This document shows positions 8,223 to 17,019 of a stretch of 64,000 nucleotides of DNA, piece by piece (position 1 is the stretch's first letter; each line of letters opens with the position of its first letter). The position numbers and the translations under genes were made by a program. Where the stretch lies: contig CAKSHP010000004.1 of NCBI GenBank assembly GCA_934457145.1, positions 1 to 64,000 of the forward strand, read 5' to 3'. A model generated the notes under the pieces. The model searched no databases and had not been told where the DNA came from. It saw only the letters and a program-made list of their open reading frames with translations. The stretch is from an uncultured Clostridia bacterium. Lineage in GTDB: Bacteria; Bacillota; Clostridia; UBA1381; UMGS1253.

Positions 8223-11200
8223 AAAACAAAAGTGCGCCATTGAGCGGAGCGGATGCAATCTGATTGTTTCGGCGGCAGCCGGTTCCGGAAAGACTGCTGT
8301 CCTTGTAGAGCGCATCATAAGAAAAATAATCGATAAAAACATAGATATAGACCGTCTTTTGATAACAACGTTTACTGAGGCGGCAGCATCAAAAATGAAA
8401 ACGGATATTTTGTCGGCCATTGAAAAAAGGCTCGAAAGCGGCGAGGATAACAAACACCTTGCCCGTCAGCTGAATTTGATTAATCATGCAAATATTTCAA
8501 CGATACATTCGTTTTGTCTAAAGGTTATAAAAGAAAATTTTCAGCAAACCGACCTTGCGCCCGATTTTCGGATAGGCGATGAAAGCGAAACAAGGCTTTT
8601 GAAAATGAGCGCAGCGGACGAAGTGTTTGAAAGCCTGTATGAAAGCGAGGATAAAGGCTTTTATGAGCTTTTGGACTGCTATGCAACGCAAAAAGGCGAT
8701 GATGAGCTGAAAAATATAATCGACAGGCTGTATACGTTTGTGATTTCTATGCCGTTTTACGAAAAGTGGATAGAAAGCGCAAAAAATGCCTATGACGGAC
8801 TTGACGATTTTGAGCACACAATATACTACGAGCATATTTTGAATCAAACAAATATAGTTTTAAAAAAGAACATATCAGCTTTTCGGATTGCCTGTGAAAC
8901 GGCGGAAATGTCAGAAGGGCTTGAAAGTTACGGCGAGGCATTTTTAAAAGATATTGCGTATTTTGAAAATGTGCTTGATATAAAAGGCTTTAAAGAAACG
9001 GCAGAGGCGCTGTTTTCATATAAAGCTTCTTCGGCAAGGGCAAAAAGCGGCGCAGACAATGATGTTAAAGAATATCTTCAGGCTGTCAGAAAAGAGGCAA
9101 AAGCCGATATTGACGAGCTTATTTTAAATTATTATGCTGATTTCGAAGATAACCTTGAGCGGCTCAAACGCTCAAAAACAAAGGTATGTGCGCTTTTTGA
9201 CACAGTGCTGAAAATCGATGGTGTGTATGCTGAAAAGAAAAAGCAAAGGCAGATTGTTGATTTTAACGATATAGAGCATTACTGTTTAAAAATACTCACA
9301 AAAGAAGATGAAAAAGGAAATTTTGTTGCCTCCGAAGCGGCAGAAAAGCTGAAAAATAAATATGAAGAAATTTTAATAGACGAATACCAGGACGCAAACG
9401 AAATGCAGGAAACCATATTTTCAATGATTTCCCGGGGAAATAACATCTTTATGGTTGGCGATATAAAACAGAGCATCTACCGTTTCCGTCACACAAATCC
9501 GATGCTTTTTAAAAACAAGCTTGATACATACAAAGACGGCGAAGGCAAAAACCAAAGAGTTATAATGTCGGAAAATTTCAGAAGCCGAAAAAGCGTTGTT
9601 GACTGCGTGAATTTTGTGTTTGAACAGATTTTTTCTCCGACAGTCGGAGAGATGGTTTATGATAAAAACGAAAGGCTTAATATGGCGGCGCTGTATCCTG
9701 AAAGTGAGGGGATAAACTGCGGCGGCGAGAGCGAAATTATACTTATAAATAAAAAATTCGACGAAACCTTTCAGGGCGCAGGCAAAGAATTTTCAGATGA
9801 CGATGAGGAGTTTTTATCGGGAAAAGAAGCCGAGGCTCAGGCAGTGTGCCGAAGAATAAAAGAGCTTATGGCGTCAGGATATATGGTCTATGATAAAACA
9901 GAAGGCTACAGGCCCTTAAAATTTAAAGATATTGTGGTTTTAATGCATTCTCCGAAAAACGATGCCGAGATAGTATGCGCTGCAATGGAGCAAAACCATA
10001 TCGACTGCTTTGCAGATGTCGGCGGCGGTTATTTTGACAGTGAGGAGATAGACGTTGTTGTTAATCTGCTCTGTGCAATAGATAATCCGAGACAGGATAT
10101 TGTGCTTTTGGCGCTTATGCGTTCGCCGATATTTTTCTTTGACGAAAACGAACTTGCAAAAATACGTATGTTCGATTTTGAGTCTGATATATACGGATGC
10201 GTTTTAAATTTTGGCGAAAACTCGGAAGATAAAAAGCTTAAAGAAAAATGCAAAAACTTTATAGATAAACTTGCGCGCTGGAGAGAGATGGCTGTTTATA
10301 TGCCGGTTCATGAGCTTATATTTAAGCTTTATAAAGAAACGGGATATTATGCATATGCCGGCGCCATGCCTAACGGACAGATGCGCCGTGCAAACCTTAA
10401 GCTTTTGTATAAGAGAGCCGAAAATTATGAAAAAACAAGCTACAAAGGACTTTTTAACTTTATAAACTTTTTGGGAAAAATGAAAAAATCCGGTTCTGAC
10501 AGCAAAGGCGCAAGGCTTCTGGGCGAAAATCAGGATGTTGTGCGCATTATGAGCATACACAAAAGCAAGGGGCTTGAGTTTGCAGTTGTGTTTTTGACAG
10601 GCCTTGGCAAAAAGTTTAATTTAAAAGATTTAACGGCGCCGGTTCTGGTGCATAAAAAGTATGGCATAGGAGTTGACTATATCGACTGCGATTTGCGCTA
10701 TAAATGTCCTATGATTATAAAAAACGTTATAAAAGATGTTGCGCACGATGAACTGCTTTCCGAGCAGCTGCGCGTTTTATACGTTGCAATGACAAGGGCG
10801 CGCGAAAAGCTTATCATGGTTGCCGCTCCGCCGTATTTTGAAAGAAATATGAAAAAGTGGGAGTCGGTTGCCGCCGAGGCAGAAAGACTTGAACTTCCGG
10901 TTTACCGCTGTGCGAGGGCGAAAAATTATCTTGATTGGATAATGCCTGCCGTTATGAGGAGCGAAAGCGCCAAAGATATAATAAAATCGCATATTGCATC
11001 AACGGGCAGCGAGCTTGAAATGAAGATAAGCATTGTAAACGAAAGCGCTGCGGCAGAAGAGGGTTCTTATGAACAGCAAAAAAAAGAGCAGTATGATAAA
11101 GAAAAAGAGCTTTTTGATAAATTATCTTACAGATACGAAAACGAAAAAGCAAAGTTTATCTTGCAAAAACTTACCGTTACGGAGCTTAAAAGAATTATAA

Positions 11201-11796
11201 ACACTTTGCCGGACAGTGAAAACTATATATCGGAAAACACGCGTCTTTCGAAAATGCCCGAATTTTTGCAAACGGAAAAAGAGGTTACCGGAGCGGAGCG
11301 GGGAAGCGTGATACATTATATTATGCAAAAAATCAGCCTGTCGCCTCCGCCGGATAAAGAAAGTATCAATAAATTGGCAGACTCGATTTTTGAAAGCGGA
11401 TTTTTCACGGAAAATCAAAAAAATGCAGTTGACGCCGATTTGATTTTGAAGTTTTTTAATTCGGAAATAGGAAAACAGATGCTTTCTTCCGAATATGCGG
11501 TAAGAGAAGTGCCGTTTGAAATGAACATTTCCGCAAAAGATGTGTATAAAGACTACGGCGGCAGCGAAACTATACTGGTACAGGGAATTATAGACTGTTA
11601 TTTTAAATGCAAAGATACAATAATTCTTATCGATTACAAAACAGATGCAATAAAAAACGGTGATGTAAAAACGCTTGTGCAAAAATATCAAAGTCAGATT
11701 ATGTTATATAAACAGGCGCTAAAAAAGCTCACTAAATGCGAAAATATAGAAAGCTATATATACTTTTTTGAAAATGCATCGTTTGTAAAAATATGA
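8203..11796 (+). CDS. addA: ATP-dependent helicase/nuclease subunit AddA
   Basis: UvrD/SF1-type 3'-5' helicase fused to a RecB-family nuclease, the motor subunit of AddAB. The 1,197-residue protein has Walker A AAAGSGKTAVL (about residues 22-32), the DEYQD Walker B box (about 392-396), helicase motifs GDIKQSIYRFRH and VRIMSIHKSKGLEF, the late motif LYVAMTRARE, and the C-terminal nuclease motif IDYKTD (about 1145-1150). The start lies inside the 3' end of addB with GGAGAGCGAAG upstream, implying translational coupling. Complete and undisturbed. Confidence 0.97.
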   Translation: MAINWTEKQKCAIERSGCNLIVSAAAGSGKTAVLVERIIRKIIDKNIDIDRLLITTFTEAAASKMKTDILSAIEKRLESGEDNKHLARQLNLINHANISTIHSFCLKVIKENFQQTDLAPDFRIGDESETRLLKMSAADEVFESLYESEDKGFYELLDCYATQKGDDELKNIIDRLYTFVISMPFYEKWIESAKNAYDGLDDFEHTIYYEHILNQTNIVLKKNISAFRIACETAEMSEGLESYGEAFLKDIAYFENVLDIKGFKETAEALFSYKASSARAKSGADNDVKEYLQAVRKEAKADIDELILNYYADFEDNLERLKRSKTKVCALFDTVLKIDGVYAEKKKQRQIVDFNDIEHYCLKILTKEDEKGNFVASEAAEKLKNKYEEILIDEYQDANEMQETIFSMISRGNNIFMVGDIKQSIYRFRHTNPMLFKNKLDTYKDGEGKNQRVIMSENFRSRKSVVDCVNFVFEQIFSPTVGEMVYDKNERLNMAALYPESEGINCGGESEIILINKKFDETFQGAGKEFSDDDEEFLSGKEAEAQAVCRRIKELMASGYMVYDKTEGYRPLKFKDIVVLMHSPKNDAEIVCAAMEQNHIDCFADVGGGYFDSEEIDVVVNLLCAIDNPRQDIVLLALMRSPIFFFDENELAKIRMFDFESDIYGCVLNFGENSEDKKLKEKCKNFIDKLARWREMAVYMPVHELIFKLYKETGYYAYAGAMPNGQMRRANLKLLYKRAENYEKTSYKGLFNFINFLGKMKKSGSDSKGARLLGENQDVVRIMSIHKSKGLEFAVVFLTGLGKKFNLKDLTAPVLVHKKYGIGVDYIDCDLRYKCPMIIKNVIKDVAHDELLSEQLRVLYVAMTRAREKLIMVAAPPYFERNMKKWESVAAEAERLELPVYRCARAKNYLDWIMPAVMRSESAKDIIKSHIASTGSELEMKISIVNESAAAEEGSYEQQKKEQYDKEKELFDKLSYRYENEKAKFILQKLTVTELKRIINTLPDSENYISENTRLSKMPEFLQTEKEVTGAERGSVIHYIMQKISLSPPPDKESINKLADSIFESGFFTENQKNAVDADLILKFFNSEIGKQMLSSEYAVREVPFEMNISAKDVYKDYGGSETILVQGIIDCYFKCKDTIILIDYKTDAIKNGDVKTLVQKYQSQIMLYKQALKKLTKCENIESYIYFFENASFVKI

Positions 11797-11819
11797 AACA
11801 AGAAAGGGTTGGTTAAAAA

Positions 11820-12305
11820 ATGAGAAACAAAAAATACTACAGCGGAGTAAATTACACAAAAAGAAACCGTTCGGGCGCGGTAATTGCGGTTTTGGTTGTG
11901 ATTTGCGTGCTTCTTTTGGGGGTTATAGTATGGGCGTCGTTTGCGTTTTCCAAAAATAACGACGGCGCTTTTAAAAATCAGAGCGAGCAGCTCAGCGAGC
12001 TTAAAATAGAAAATGAACAGCTTAAAAAAGATAAAGACGACCTTGAAAAGGAAAACGGCGAATTAAAAAAAGAGATAGAAAAATATAAAAGCGGTGAGTA
12101 TGCAGTAACGCCTTCGCCGTCGCCTGAGGCAAGCGATAAAAAAGCAACGCCTTCGCCAAGCAAAACTCCCGCAAAAACTGTTAAACCAACGCAAACTCCC
12201 AAGCCGACGCAAACCCCGAAAGCCACGCCGACTCCTTCTTTGACGCCCGAAAATGCGCAGACACAGCAGAGCGGTGCGGCTCAAAGCGGCAGTGCAGTGT
12301 ATTAA
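11820..12305 (+). CDS. Membrane-anchored coiled-coil protein with Pro/Thr-rich tail
   Basis: Not recognised as a named family. The 161 residues divide into a basic N-terminus (1-19), one transmembrane helix (about 20-43), a charged coiled coil (about 58-92, heptads rich in Leu/Glu/Lys) and a low-complexity tail with repeated TPKPTQTP-like units (about 98-150) ending in Gln/Ser. Topology is probably cytoplasmic N-terminus with coiled coil and tail outside, the tail acting as a wall-spanning linker. It lies 23 bases after addA and likely shares its transcript. The architecture recalls small septal (FtsL/DivIC-like) proteins, but no motif proves that. Confidence 0.65.
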   Translation: MRNKKYYSGVNYTKRNRSGAVIAVLVVICVLLLGVIVWASFAFSKNNDGAFKNQSEQLSELKIENEQLKKDKDDLEKENGELKKEIEKYKSGEYAVTPSPSPEASDKKATPSPSKTPAKTVKPTQTPKPTQTPKATPTPSLTPENAQTQQSGAAQSGSAVY

Positions 12306-12423
12306 AAATGTCTATTTTGTTTTAAATTATGGGCTTTGTTTTCAACATAAGTGTAAAATTTGACGGCATTTGATAAAAAAAAGAAAAATTGCTTAAATTT
12401 TTTAATAAAAATTTGCAAAACTC

Positions 12424-12452
12424 TTGACAACGTCCCGATTTATTAGTATAAT
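12424..12452 (+). promoter_or_regulatory. Sigma-A promoter for yceD-rpmF
   Basis: Perfect TTGACA (12424-12429), 17-bp spacer, TATAAT (12447-12452), 27 bases upstream of the yceD start. A near-consensus promoter fits a ribosomal protein operon. Confidence 0.85.
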
Positions 12453-12479
12453 ATTAATTGCGGTTTTATGAGGTGAAAT

Positions 12480-12983
12480 ATGTTTATTGATTTATCCGGT
12501 CTTATTAAGAATATCGGTGAGGAAAAAAGCTTTTGCGGCGAAAGTGCTGTGGAGGACATTCGCTTTATGGGCGAACTTATTTCTTTTGCCGGGCCTGTAA
12601 AAGTTGATATAACCGTTAAAAATGTGGGTGGTGTGTTGTGTCTTAGCGGGCGCGGACAGTGCAAAGTGCTTGTTAGTTGTGGAAGATGCGGCAAACCGTT
12701 AACGGAGGATCTCGAATTTGAGATTGAAGAATCGCTTTTATATGAGGGCAGTAATGTTGAGATAAACGACGATGAAGACGTTATAGTTTTTTCGGGGTAC
12801 CGCTTTGACATTGACGAAATTGTTGCAAATGATATATTTATGAATTTGCCTATTCGTTATTTATGCAAAGAAGATTGCAAAGGCGTTTGTCCTAAATGTG
12901 GGAAGGATTTAAACGAAGGCGATTGTGGTTGCGATAAACAGCAGACAGATCCGCGTTTTGACGCTTTAAAAAAGCTTTTATAA
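12480..12983 (+). CDS. yceD: YceD/DUF177 family protein
   Basis: 167-residue protein of the DUF177 (YceD) family, which nearly always sits directly upstream of rpmF; the family has been linked to 23S rRNA accumulation. Visible are the family's acidic middle and two cysteine groups: CGRCGKPL (about residues 64-71) and a C-terminal cluster CKEDCKGVCPKCGKDL followed by GDCGC (about 130-152), probably metal-binding. Start ATG 12480 follows TGAGGTG. rpmF begins 92 bases downstream with its own strong ribosome-binding site. Confidence 0.88.
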   Translation: MFIDLSGLIKNIGEEKSFCGESAVEDIRFMGELISFAGPVKVDITVKNVGGVLCLSGRGQCKVLVSCGRCGKPLTEDLEFEIEESLLYEGSNVEINDDEDVIVFSGYRFDIDEIVANDIFMNLPIRYLCKEDCKGVCPKCGKDLNEGDCGCDKQQTDPRFDALKKLL

Positions 12984-13075
12984 CAGTTTTTTTAAGTATT
13001 CGGCTAAACGGTGCGCAGTGCGCACAAATAATTTTATGAACAATATTTATATATAAATTTAGGAGGTGTGTCCCA

Positions 13076-13255
13076 ATGGCAGTACCAAAGGGAAAAGTAT
13101 CTAAAGCAAGAAGAGATAAAAGACGTGCAAACTGGAAGCTTACAGCTCCCAACCTTGTTAAGTGTCCGAATTGTCAGGAATTAAAGATGCCGCACAGAGT
13201 TTGCGGTGCATGCGGTTTTTATAACGGCAGAGAGGTTATAAAAGTAGCCGACTGA
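13076..13255 (+). CDS. rpmF: 50S ribosomal protein L32
   Basis: A 59-residue protein beginning MAVPKGKVSKARRDKRRA, the canonical L32 N-terminus, with a zinc ribbon CPNC (residues 30-33) and CGAC (43-46). The four-cysteine form is the zinc-binding version. AGGAGG lies 8 bases before the ATG. It follows yceD as expected and is closed by a hairpin terminator 43 bases downstream. Confidence 0.97.
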   Translation: MAVPKGKVSKARRDKRRANWKLTAPNLVKCPNCQELKMPHRVCGACGFYNGREVIKVAD

Positions 13256-13297
13256 TTAAACACCTGACCGATTTAGATATATAAATTTTTGCACATA

Positions 13298-13336
13298 TAA
13301 AAAATGCGTCTTGATTAAAAAGGCGCATTTTTTAAT
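13298..13336. terminator. Bidirectional intrinsic terminator
   Basis: AAAAAATGCGTCTT pairs with AAGGCGCATTTTTT around an 8-base loop; A-tracts and T-tracts on both sides allow termination of rpmF (+) and of the leftward DUF2752 operon (-). Confidence 0.8.
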
Positions 13337-13361
13337 TTGTAGTTTTGTTTAAAGTTGCTTT

Positions 13362-13787
13362 TCAGTGTAAAAAAACGAAATCTGTATTATTGAGAATGGC
13401 TGCGATTATTAATATTGCTGTATAAATTAAGTACATATATTTTTTTGACATTTGACTTTCTATGATATAGATATAATTTTTGTCACAAAAAAAGTCAATT
13501 AATGAAAAGACAATATATAGGACAATACCTAAAAATAACGGCACAGATAAAACGTTATATCTGAGTGCGCTTAAAAAATCAAGATTTAAAATAGAAATAA
13601 AACCTCTTGTCATGCCGCAGCCCAAACAAGAAATACCCAAAAAATTTTTAACAGGGCATAAAGATACATTAAAAATTTTCGTTAATATAAACACAAAGAT
13701 AAAAAATACAAACCCTACACCTAAGGAATACAGAGTTTGTATTTTTCTGTTATCAGGACTTGCGTTTTTACACCAACGGCTGACCAT
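13362..13787 (-). CDS. DUF2752 family membrane protein
   Basis: 141 residues with four or so hydrophobic helices and the DUF2752 hallmark: CPVKNFLGISCLGCGMTRG (about residues 43-61), a Cys-containing segment before the second helix. Family function is unknown. It overlaps the 3' end of the TM2 gene by 20 bases and is last in a three-gene leftward operon of small membrane proteins. Ribosome-binding sequence is weak, suggesting translation coupled to the upstream gene. Confidence 0.8.
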   Translation of the reverse strand: MVSRWCKNASPDNRKIQTLYSLGVGFVFFIFVFILTKIFNVSLCPVKNFLGISCLGCGMTRGFISILNLDFLSALRYNVLSVPLFLGIVLYIVFSLIDFFCDKNYIYIIESQMSKKYMYLIYTAILIIAAILNNTDFVFLH

Positions 13788-14229
13788 AACTATCTCTAAA
13801 CCCGCCGGATAAAATTGAAATTAAATCAATTATTGTTCCGACAAAACATAGTCCGCCTGTAAAGAAATAAAGAACGCCGCTGCCGGCTTTTCCAACATAC
13901 ATTCTGTGGAGTCCGCCGAAGCCAATGAAACCGAGAATACATAAAATCAAAGCAACCATTTTGCTTTTTCTGGGGCCTCCGTAAATACCGCCGTTGACAT
14001 TATTATTTGTATTAACATTAGTGTTTGCATTAACATTGTCATTTGTGTTGGTAATATTAATTGTCGGCTGGTTGGCGGAAGATTGTTTTGCTTCGTCAAG
14101 AACATTTCCCAGATCATCTTTACAATACATTCTTCCTTTTACTTCAACAAGACAATCCTTGCAAAACGGTTTTCCGCAATATGCACACATACCGTGTGCT
14201 TCGGTTTCAGGGTGATTACTACATTTCAT
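13768..14229 (-). CDS. B-box zinc finger / TM2 domain membrane protein
   Basis: 153 residues. The N-terminus (1-40) is a B-box-like zinc finger with ordered Cys/His: CSNHPE, CAYCGKPFCKDC and YCKDD. A low-complexity Asn/Thr linker (about 52-80, alternating N-T-N-V) follows, then a TM2 domain of two helices (about 90-145) with the typical GGLHRMYVGKAGSG turn and a final SGGFRDSYGQPL. TM2 proteins of this layout are common in Clostridia, function unknown. GGAGGG precedes the ATG. Start overlaps the stop of the upstream small membrane gene by 4 bases. Confidence 0.85.
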   Translation of the reverse strand: MKCSNHPETEAHGMCAYCGKPFCKDCLVEVKGRMYCKDDLGNVLDEAKQSSANQPTINITNTNDNVNANTNVNTNNNVNGGIYGGPRKSKMVALILCILGFIGFGGLHRMYVGKAGSGVLYFFTGGLCFVGTIIDLISILSGGFRDSYGQPLV

Positions 14230-14504
14230 TTTTTATTCCCTCCATTATTATCATATAAATAATTTTTTACTTTTATAAAAATTGATCTTGCTATAAACAG
14301 AACAGTTATTCCTATAATAACGCAGCTAATAAATCCGCCAAGTATTAAAACAGGTAACATATTAGCAAAATTCAGATTTTTTAAATCAAACAAAGTAGCG
14401 CTGTAAGAGCCTGCAAAAAGAGCGATACCGATTGTCAAAACAACACAAATAACAGACAAAATAACTAACAGCATAATTTGAGAAAAAAATGATCGATTTT
14501 TCAA
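14226..14504 (-). CDS. Small two-helix membrane protein, unknown
   Basis: 92 residues with two transmembrane helices (about 9-31 and 48-74) and a basic C-terminus. No family recognised. TTG start at 14504 is chosen because AGGAGGTGAGG lies just upstream and a consensus promoter ends 24 bases before it. First gene of the leftward operon with the TM2 and DUF2752 proteins. Confidence 0.7.
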   Translation of the reverse strand: MKNRSFFSQIMLLVILSVICVVLTIGIALFAGSYSATLFDLKNLNFANMLPVLILGGFISCVIIGITVLFIARSIFIKVKNYLYDNNGGNKK

Positions 14505-14527
14505 GTCCTCACCTCCTGTTATGACAA

Positions 14528-14556
14528 ATTATAACACAATAAAACATAACTGTCAA
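14528..14556 (-). promoter_or_regulatory. Sigma-A promoter of the TM2/DUF2752 operon
   Basis: On the minus strand TTGACA (14551-14556), 17-bp spacer, TATAAT (14528-14533): a full consensus promoter reading leftward, back to back with the XRE gene at 14653. Confidence 0.85.
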
Positions 14557-14652
14557 CAGAAAATAAAGATTTTAGTTAATGTTTTGAGATTTTAAATTCT
14601 GTTAAAAATAGTAACATAGTGTTAAGATTAAATAAAGGTAGGTGTTGAAATT

Positions 14653-14985
14653 TTGAACTATGAATTATTGGGCAAACGCATAAGAGAACAGAGAAAACAA
14701 AAAAAATATACTTTGGAGCAGTTGGCAGAAAAGCTTGATGTTTCGACCACCTTTATAGGACAAATAGAAAGGGCAAAGGGAATACCGTCACTTGAAACGT
14801 TGGTGAAGATTTCAAATGTGCTTGAAATATCGATAGATAGTTTGCTTTTTGAAAATTTAAATACAAAATCCGGAAATAGTTATTTTGTAAACAGAATTAT
14901 AGAACTGACAGAAACGTTTACCCCTAAAGAAAGAGATATAATATTAAAAAACATAGAATTATTTAAAGATTTTAAAAAGCTGTAG
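14653..14985 (+). CDS. XRE-family transcriptional regulator
   Basis: 110-residue single-domain DNA-binding protein: Cro/CI-type helix-turn-helix spanning about residues 6-62 (LGKRIREQRKQKKYTLEQLA then VSTTFIGQIERAKGIPSL), followed by a short helical tail. TTG start at 14653 is supported by AGGTAGGTG upstream. It is divergent from the three-gene membrane operon, and a perfect TAACA-TAG-TGTTA palindrome (14612-14624) lies between them, so regulation of the operon and of itself is a reasonable inference. Confidence 0.85.
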   Translation: MNYELLGKRIREQRKQKKYTLEQLAEKLDVSTTFIGQIERAKGIPSLETLVKISNVLEISIDSLLFENLNTKSGNSYFVNRIIELTETFTPKERDIILKNIELFKDFKKL

Positions 14986-15007
14986 AAATAAATTTTAAAA
15001 GATATGC

Positions 15008-15052
15008 AAAAAACTCTTGAAATTAGGATAAATTCCATGTTTCAAGAGTTTT
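15008..15052. terminator. Bidirectional intrinsic terminator
   Basis: AAAACTCTTGAAA (15010-15022) and TTTCAAGAGTTTT (15040-15052) form a perfect 13-bp stem between the convergent XRE and murQ-like genes. Confidence 0.85.
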
Positions 15053-15066
15053 CTTCGCTTAGCCCT

Positions 15067-15867
15067 CTATTTGCTGACCGCTTTTCTTATGTCCCAGCCG
15101 TTAGCTTCAAGAAGCTCTGTCGCGCAATCTTCGCTGCAATGCTTTATTTCGCACACAATTCGGATAACACGGTTTTTAAGCTTTATATTACTTGGCTTTA
15201 AATTTATCATCATGTTTTCATAAACCTTTCCGGTTTTTATCATGGCAGTGGTGGAAATCATATTTAAAACCAGCTTTTGAGCGGTTCCGGCTTTCATTCT
15301 TGTTGAGCCTGTTACAACTTCGGCGCCAGTATCGGTTATAATGTGCATTTTTGCTTCTTTTTCTATTGCCGTGTCAAAATTGCTTGAAAGGCTTACTGTG
15401 ACGGCTCCGTTTTGGTTTGCATGCTTTAGCGCAGAGCAAACGTATTTTGCCCCGCCCGCCGCAGATATTCCTATAACAATATCATTTTTGGTTATATCAT
15501 ATTTTTTTATATCGGCTATTCCGGCATTTTCGTCGTCTTCTTCGCCCTCTGCTGCGCGGCACATGCATCTTTCTCCGCCGGCAATAATTCCTATAACGGT
15601 ATTTGTATCAACTCCGAACGTCGGCGGACATTCTGCCGCATCAAGCACGCCAAGCCTTCCGGAAGTGCCGGCGCCTATGTAAAATATTCTGCCGCCGTTT
15701 TCTATGCATTTTGCCGCACAGTCACACACTGCGGCTATATCGTCTGACGCTTTTTCAACTGCGCGCACAGCATTGAAATTTTCTTCGTTTATAAGCGAAA
15801 TTATTGACCTTGTATCGCAAGTGTCAATGTGCATGGTGTTTGGGTTTCTTGCTTCGGTTTTAAGCAT
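15067..15867 (-). CDS. murQ: N-acetylmuramic acid 6-phosphate etherase-like protein (MurQ family)
   Basis: MurQ cleaves the lactyl ether of MurNAc-6-phosphate to GlcNAc-6-phosphate in cell-wall recycling. The SIS-fold signature GAGTSGRLGVLDAAECPPTFG is present (split here: GAGTSGRL then DAAECPPTFG, about residues 65-84), with the catalytic Glu candidates in AECPP and AAEGEED. GSTRMKAGTAQKLVLNM is conserved. Odd points: 266 residues versus about 300 in the family, with a shortened C-terminus, and the normally conserved ASGRTPYV segment reads SAAGGAKYV. The substrate may therefore differ. It overlaps the upstream kinase gene by 8 bases, and GGAGG precedes the ATG. Confidence 0.85.
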   Translation of the reverse strand: MLKTEARNPNTMHIDTCDTRSIISLINEENFNAVRAVEKASDDIAAVCDCAAKCIENGGRIFYIGAGTSGRLGVLDAAECPPTFGVDTNTVIGIIAGGERCMCRAAEGEEDDENAGIADIKKYDITKNDIVIGISAAGGAKYVCSALKHANQNGAVTVSLSSNFDTAIEKEAKMHIITDTGAEVVTGSTRMKAGTAQKLVLNMISTTAMIKTGKVYENMMINLKPSNIKLKNRVIRIVCEIKHCSEDCATELLEANGWDIRKAVSK

Positions 15868-16963
15868 TTTGTATATCCTCCTTTAAAGCGAGCTGCAAAG
15901 CTCCGTACACGGGTTCTTTATCGCATACTTTAAAATTTAAATTGTTTTTTTGCATGTGTTTTTTAATAATCGGAAAAATAATTTTATGCTGCGACGATAT
16001 CCCGCCCGCAAAGAGCACTGCCGTGTTTTGAACGCCTGTAAATTTTTGTGCTGCGTCTATAATTTTTGCAACGCATTTGAAATTTTCATCTAAAATATTT
16101 TTTGCCGTTTCATCACCGGCGCGGCAGGCTTCAAAGACTATATTTGAAAACGAGGCAATATACTTTTTGCCGTTTTTATAAAACTTTGCAAGATGCTTTT
16201 CGCTGTTTTCGCCAAGCCTTTTATAAATCAAATCCGATATAACGGTTTTTTCTCCTGTGCCGTCTATAGACTGCAAATCGGCATAAATTGCGTCTTTTCC
16301 TAAGTTGTAGCCGCTGCCTCCCGCGTCGAAAAACTGTCCCCAGCCGGCGATACGCTTTAGCTTGCCGTTATTTTTTGCATAGCAGATAATGCCTGTGCCG
16401 AGTATTATAAATATTTGTTTTTCATCGTTTCCGAGAGCGATTATATTGTCAATGTCGCTGCCGTTTTTAAAGCTTTCAAAACCAAACTCCGAAAAGAAAC
16501 GCGCAAGAATTTTTTGATTATCGCCGGTTGTTCCGCCGGAAAGACCTGCAAACATCTTAATTTTTGAAACAGGAAGACCGCTACAGATATTTTTTATGCC
16601 GTTTTGCAAAATGGCTTTAGCATTATCCATACCGATATCATTCGGGTTAGACGCGCCGAGGCAAAGCGTTTTTATCACGTTTTGGTTTTGGTCTGCCAGA
16701 AGAAACATTGTTTTGCTGCCGCCGCCGTCAATTGCCAGATAGTATGATGCCCGGTTGTTTGCATATAAAAGCTTGTCTGCGGAAATCAAAAATATTTCCG
16801 AAAGTCTGCAAAGAGTCGGCAGGGTGGGAAGTCCTTTGCCGCTTTCCCATTTGCTTATCGATTTTGCCGAAAAGCCGATAAGCTCTGCAAGCTTGTCTTG
16901 TGTAAGAAAGTTTTGCTCGCGGTAAAATTTTAAATTTTCTCCGAAATTAATTTGTTTGTCCAT
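15860..16963 (-). CDS. XRE HTH domain fused to BadF/BadG-type sugar kinase (GlcNAc/MurNAc kinase-like)
   Basis: 367 residues in two parts. Residues about 8-62 are a Cro/CI helix-turn-helix (TQDKLAELIGFSAKSISKWE). Residues about 72-360 are an ASKHA kinase of the BadF/BadG/N-acetylglucosamine kinase family: phosphate-1 motif YLAIDGGGSKT, ILGTGIICYA (phosphate 2), GWGQFFDAGGSGYNLG and an adenosine motif VLFAGGISS. Family members phosphorylate amino sugars; coupling to a MurQ homologue suggests amino-sugar recycling. ATG 16963 is chosen over an upstream ATG because the longer form would cover the promoter. A DNA-binding domain on the kinase suggests a sugar-sensing autoregulator; this is inference. 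Confidence 0.85.
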   Translation of the reverse strand: MDKQINFGENLKFYREQNFLTQDKLAELIGFSAKSISKWESGKGLPTLPTLCRLSEIFLISADKLLYANNRASYYLAIDGGGSKTMFLLADQNQNVIKTLCLGASNPNDIGMDNAKAILQNGIKNICSGLPVSKIKMFAGLSGGTTGDNQKILARFFSEFGFESFKNGSDIDNIIALGNDEKQIFIILGTGIICYAKNNGKLKRIAGWGQFFDAGGSGYNLGKDAIYADLQSIDGTGEKTVISDLIYKRLGENSEKHLAKFYKNGKKYIASFSNIVFEACRAGDETAKNILDENFKCVAKIIDAAQKFTGVQNTAVLFAGGISSQHKIIFPIIKKHMQKNNLNFKVCDKEPVYGALQLALKEDIQNA

Positions 16964-16979
16964 TTTAATCACCGTAAAC

Positions 16980-17008
16980 AGTATATATCTTAAAATAACA
17001 CTTGTCAA
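16980..17008 (-). promoter_or_regulatory. Sigma-A promoter of the kinase-murQ operon
   Basis: Minus-strand TTGACA (17003-17008), 17-bp spacer, TATACT (16980-16985), 17 bases ahead of the HTH-kinase start codon, so the leader is very short or nearly absent. Confidence 0.8.
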
Positions 17009-17019
17009 TAGAATATTTG

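Noticed and set aside
11122..11691. 189-codon open frame antisense to addA
   Set aside because: It lies within well-conserved AddA coding sequence and shows no recognisable domain.
12098..12280. Pro/Thr repeats read as a mucin- or collagen-like structural repeat gene
   Set aside because: The repeat is a short low-complexity tail of a single membrane-anchored coiled-coil protein.
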